Source: Bacillota bacterium (GTDB taxonomy: Bacteria; Bacillota; Dethiobacteria; SKNC01). Taken from it: 22,686 nucleotides of DNA. The DNA lies in the NCBI GenBank assembly GCA_007120745.1, contig SKNC01000038.1, forward strand, positions 1 to 22,686, read 5' to 3'. Numbering within the stretch: position 1 is the first letter of the stretch; every line of letters starts with the position of its first letter. The translations under genes were made by a program, and so were the position numbers. Below the pieces are notes generated by a model. It did no database searches. It was not told the origin of the DNA and saw nothing but the letters and a program-made list of their open reading frames with translations. Below, in pieces: positions 21,661 to 22,686 of the stretch.

Positions 21661-21939
21661 TTGGCAGCAAAAAACGCATTATGGCAGATCAGAAAAGATT
21701 TAGAATCCCATGTGGGAGAAAAAATTCAGTTACGTGCAAATCGTGGTCGTCGTAAAACTCTAGAGAAGATTGGAATTTTGGAAAATACCTACCCTTCCAT
21801 TTTTGTAATCCGCGTAGATGAATTAAATTATAATCAAAGGCTGTCCTTTAGCTATGCGGATGTCCTGACTGAAACAGTAGAACTTACAGTTTTTCATAAA
21901 AACGGAAATCAAAAAATTAAATCGGCAGCATCAAGTTAA
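21661..21939 (+). CDS. veg: Veg protein
   Basis: A 92-residue member of the Veg family (DUF1021), a small conserved protein that in B. subtilis stimulates biofilm matrix genes through the SinR system and is abundantly expressed. The RANRGRRKTLEKIGILENTYPSIFVI core is nearly invariant, and SYADVLTETVEL is also conserved. The start is TTG 21661: GGGTGATG (21650-21657) gives good spacing, and the product then lines up with B. subtilis Veg in length. GTG 21652 and ATG 21655 are inside that site. It lies between yabG and the small frame at 22060 and is followed by a terminator. The next B. subtilis gene, sspF, is absent. Confidence 0.95.
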   Translation: MAAKNALWQIRKDLESHVGEKIQLRANRGRRKTLEKIGILENTYPSIFVIRVDELNYNQRLSFSYADVLTETVELTVFHKNGNQKIKSAASS

Positions 21940-21958
21940 CTGAACGTTTTATTTTATG

Positions 21959-21985
21959 AAAGACCATTTATTGGTCTTTTTTTTT
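21959..21985 (+). terminator. Rho-independent terminator after veg
   Basis: AAAGACCA (21959-21966) pairs with TGGTCTTT (21972-21979), loop TTTAT, followed by a T tract. A GT microsatellite (about 21986-21995) follows it. Confidence 0.9.
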
Positions 21986-22004
21986 GTGTGTGTGTTTTTT
22001 AAAC

Positions 22005-22032
22005 TTTTCACTCCTATTTAATATGATATAAT
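22005..22032 (+). promoter_or_regulatory. Probable sigma-A promoter for the small frame and protease-like gene
   Basis: TATAAT (22027-22032) with extended -10 TG (22024-22025), 16 bp after TTTTCA (22005-22010). It stands 28 bases before the ATG at 22060. Confidence 0.55.
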
Positions 22033-22059
22033 GATCAGTTTTATTTATAAAAGAGCATT

Positions 22060-22200
22060 ATGTCAATTAAAGTAAGCAGCAGCAAGCTCCTGAAGCCAGG
22101 TAATGAGCTGATGATCAAAGGCAGGAGAACCGTTTACCTGCTTTATGTTTACAGGGTTTCTGGAAGCTTTAAAAGGCTGATTCTCAAAATAGAGGGGTGA
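22060..22200 (+). CDS. Possible small protein, 46 residues, unknown
   Basis: A 46-residue frame, ATG 22060 to TGA 22198-22200, begins MSIKVSSSKLLKPGNELM and ends FKRLILKIEG. It is Lys/Arg-rich with a short hydrophobic, tyrosine-rich segment (TVYLLYVYRVSG). It has only a weak ribosome-binding site (AAGAG at 22051-22055) and ends four bases before the start codon of the next gene. It is too short for codon evidence, and I do not recognise a family. It could be a coupled leader frame, a real small gene or chance. It is not sspF, the B. subtilis neighbour at this site. Confidence 0.35.
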   Translation: MSIKVSSSKLLKPGNELMIKGRRTVYLLYVYRVSGSFKRLILKIEG

Positions 22201-22204
22201 AAAA

Positions 22205-22686
22205 ATGAAATGGAATAAAAGAACAAAGGAGACCTGTCTTAAATTTTTATGGTCAGAGAATGTGGTGGGTGCTGGCCTGGGGTACAAAGAAAAAAAAGGT
22301 GTAAGAATGAGTGACTCAGCCCTGGTTTTTATGGTTAAGAAAAAGCTCCCCGAGGATAAATTAACCCCTATGGAACTGATTCCAGAAACAGTAGACGAAA
22401 TGATTACCGATGTGATTGAAGTAGGAGAACTTACATTTTTTAATCGTACAGGAAAGATGAGGCCGGCCAAACCGGGTATCAGCATTGGACATATCAATAC
22501 TTCGGCCGGAACCTTTGGTGCGCTGGTTCAGGATTTAAAAAGCAATAAAAAATACATTTTGTCAAACAATCATGTGTTGGCCAATCTTACAGACGGTCGT
22601 GACGGTAGAGCCAGTATTGGAGACCCGGTTCTACAACCAGGCCGGTACGACGGTGGAACCGGACAGGATGTGCTGGGACACCTTTA
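22205..22686 (+). CDS. Nal1/trypsin-like serine-protease-fold protein, 5' part
   Basis: A frame from ATG 22205 runs off the right edge, giving 160 residues. The first part (SENVVGAGLGYKEKKGVRM, then VFMVKKKLPEDKL and TDVIEVGE) is the N-terminal module of bacterial Nal1-like trypsin-fold proteins. ISIGHINTSAGTFGALVQD and SNNHVLAN follow, with His123 of NNHV at the position of the catalytic histidine. The rest of the domain, including the Asp and Ser, lies outside the window, so catalytic competence cannot be judged. No signal peptide is evident, unusual for a trypsin fold but common in this family. Shine-Dalgarno GAGGGGTGA (22192-22200) precedes the start. The family's cellular role is not known to me. 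Confidence 0.75.
   Translation, partial: MKWNKRTKETCLKFLWSENVVGAGLGYKEKKGVRMSDSALVFMVKKKLPEDKLTPMELIPETVDEMITDVIEVGELTFFNRTGKMRPAKPGISIGHINTSAGTFGALVQDLKSNKKYILSNNHVLANLTDGRDGRASIGDPVLQPGRYDGGTGQDVLGHL

Noticed and set aside
22063..22497. 144-codon minus-strand frame at the right edge
   Set aside because: Lies opposite the small frame and the protease-like gene, which has recognisable motifs on the plus strand.

Overview
The window reads as a chromosomal segment of an endospore-forming, low-to-mid GC Clostridia-type Firmicute. The evidence is the gene content and order: gin(csfB), yaaO-like decarboxylase, tmk, holB, ricT(yaaT), rsmI, abrB, metG, tatD(yabD), yabE, ksgA, yabG and veg run in the same order as the replication-origin-proximal region of Bacillus subtilis. 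Dedicated sporulation genes (gin, yabG) carry forespore-like and mother-cell-like promoter motifs. Several neighbours known from B. subtilis are absent (yaaQ, yaaR, yabA, rnmV). A species cannot be named from the sequence.

Region 1-386 holds the right end of an IS200/IS605-type element (the last codons of tnpB, the overlapping guide-RNA scaffold and the terminal hairpin), a terminator, and the leader of the next gene. Region 387-5199 is an accessory block: a short MetE/UroD-fold methyltransferase, a diacylglycerol/lipid kinase, a DUF3786 protein followed by an unexplained in-frame open stretch, a DUF523 protein, and a PP-loop ATPase of tRNA-thiolation type fused to an NFACT-R-like RNA-binding domain. 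guaB (5259-6722) stands on its own promoter.

Region 6878-11175 contains gin with a strong terminator, then a probable operon of PLP decarboxylase, thymidylate kinase, DNA polymerase III delta-prime and RicT. A convergent Mur-ligase-like gene (11172-12341, minus) meets ricT tail to tail. It retains the ATP loop but appears to lack other Mur-ligase catalytic residues. rsmI and abrB converge on one bidirectional terminator. A 489-base gap then carries the abrB and metG promoters. metG and tatD are directly abutted. yabE (DUF348/G5/3D wall-hydrolase type) and ksgA follow, then a YkuK-like DUF458 protein and a minus-strand glycosyltransferase, then yabG, veg, a possible 46-residue ORF and the first 160 codons of a Nal1/trypsin-like protein that runs off the right edge.

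Unusual structure beyond the genes: (i) short tandem duplications that include or abut the stop codon at three separate loci (4088-4190, 8569-8616, 21522-21547); (ii) a perfect Shine-Dalgarno separated from the tmk GTG start by a 9-bp hairpin whose folding would restore ideal spacing, with another hairpin just before holB; (iii) an orphan Shine-Dalgarno plus hairpin upstream of yabE; (iv) 9 of 23 confident genes appear to use TTG or GTG starts. No CRISPR array, prophage, tRNA or rRNA was found. I did not find a clear new defence or biosynthetic system; the most unusual protein is the divergent Mur-ligase homologue.
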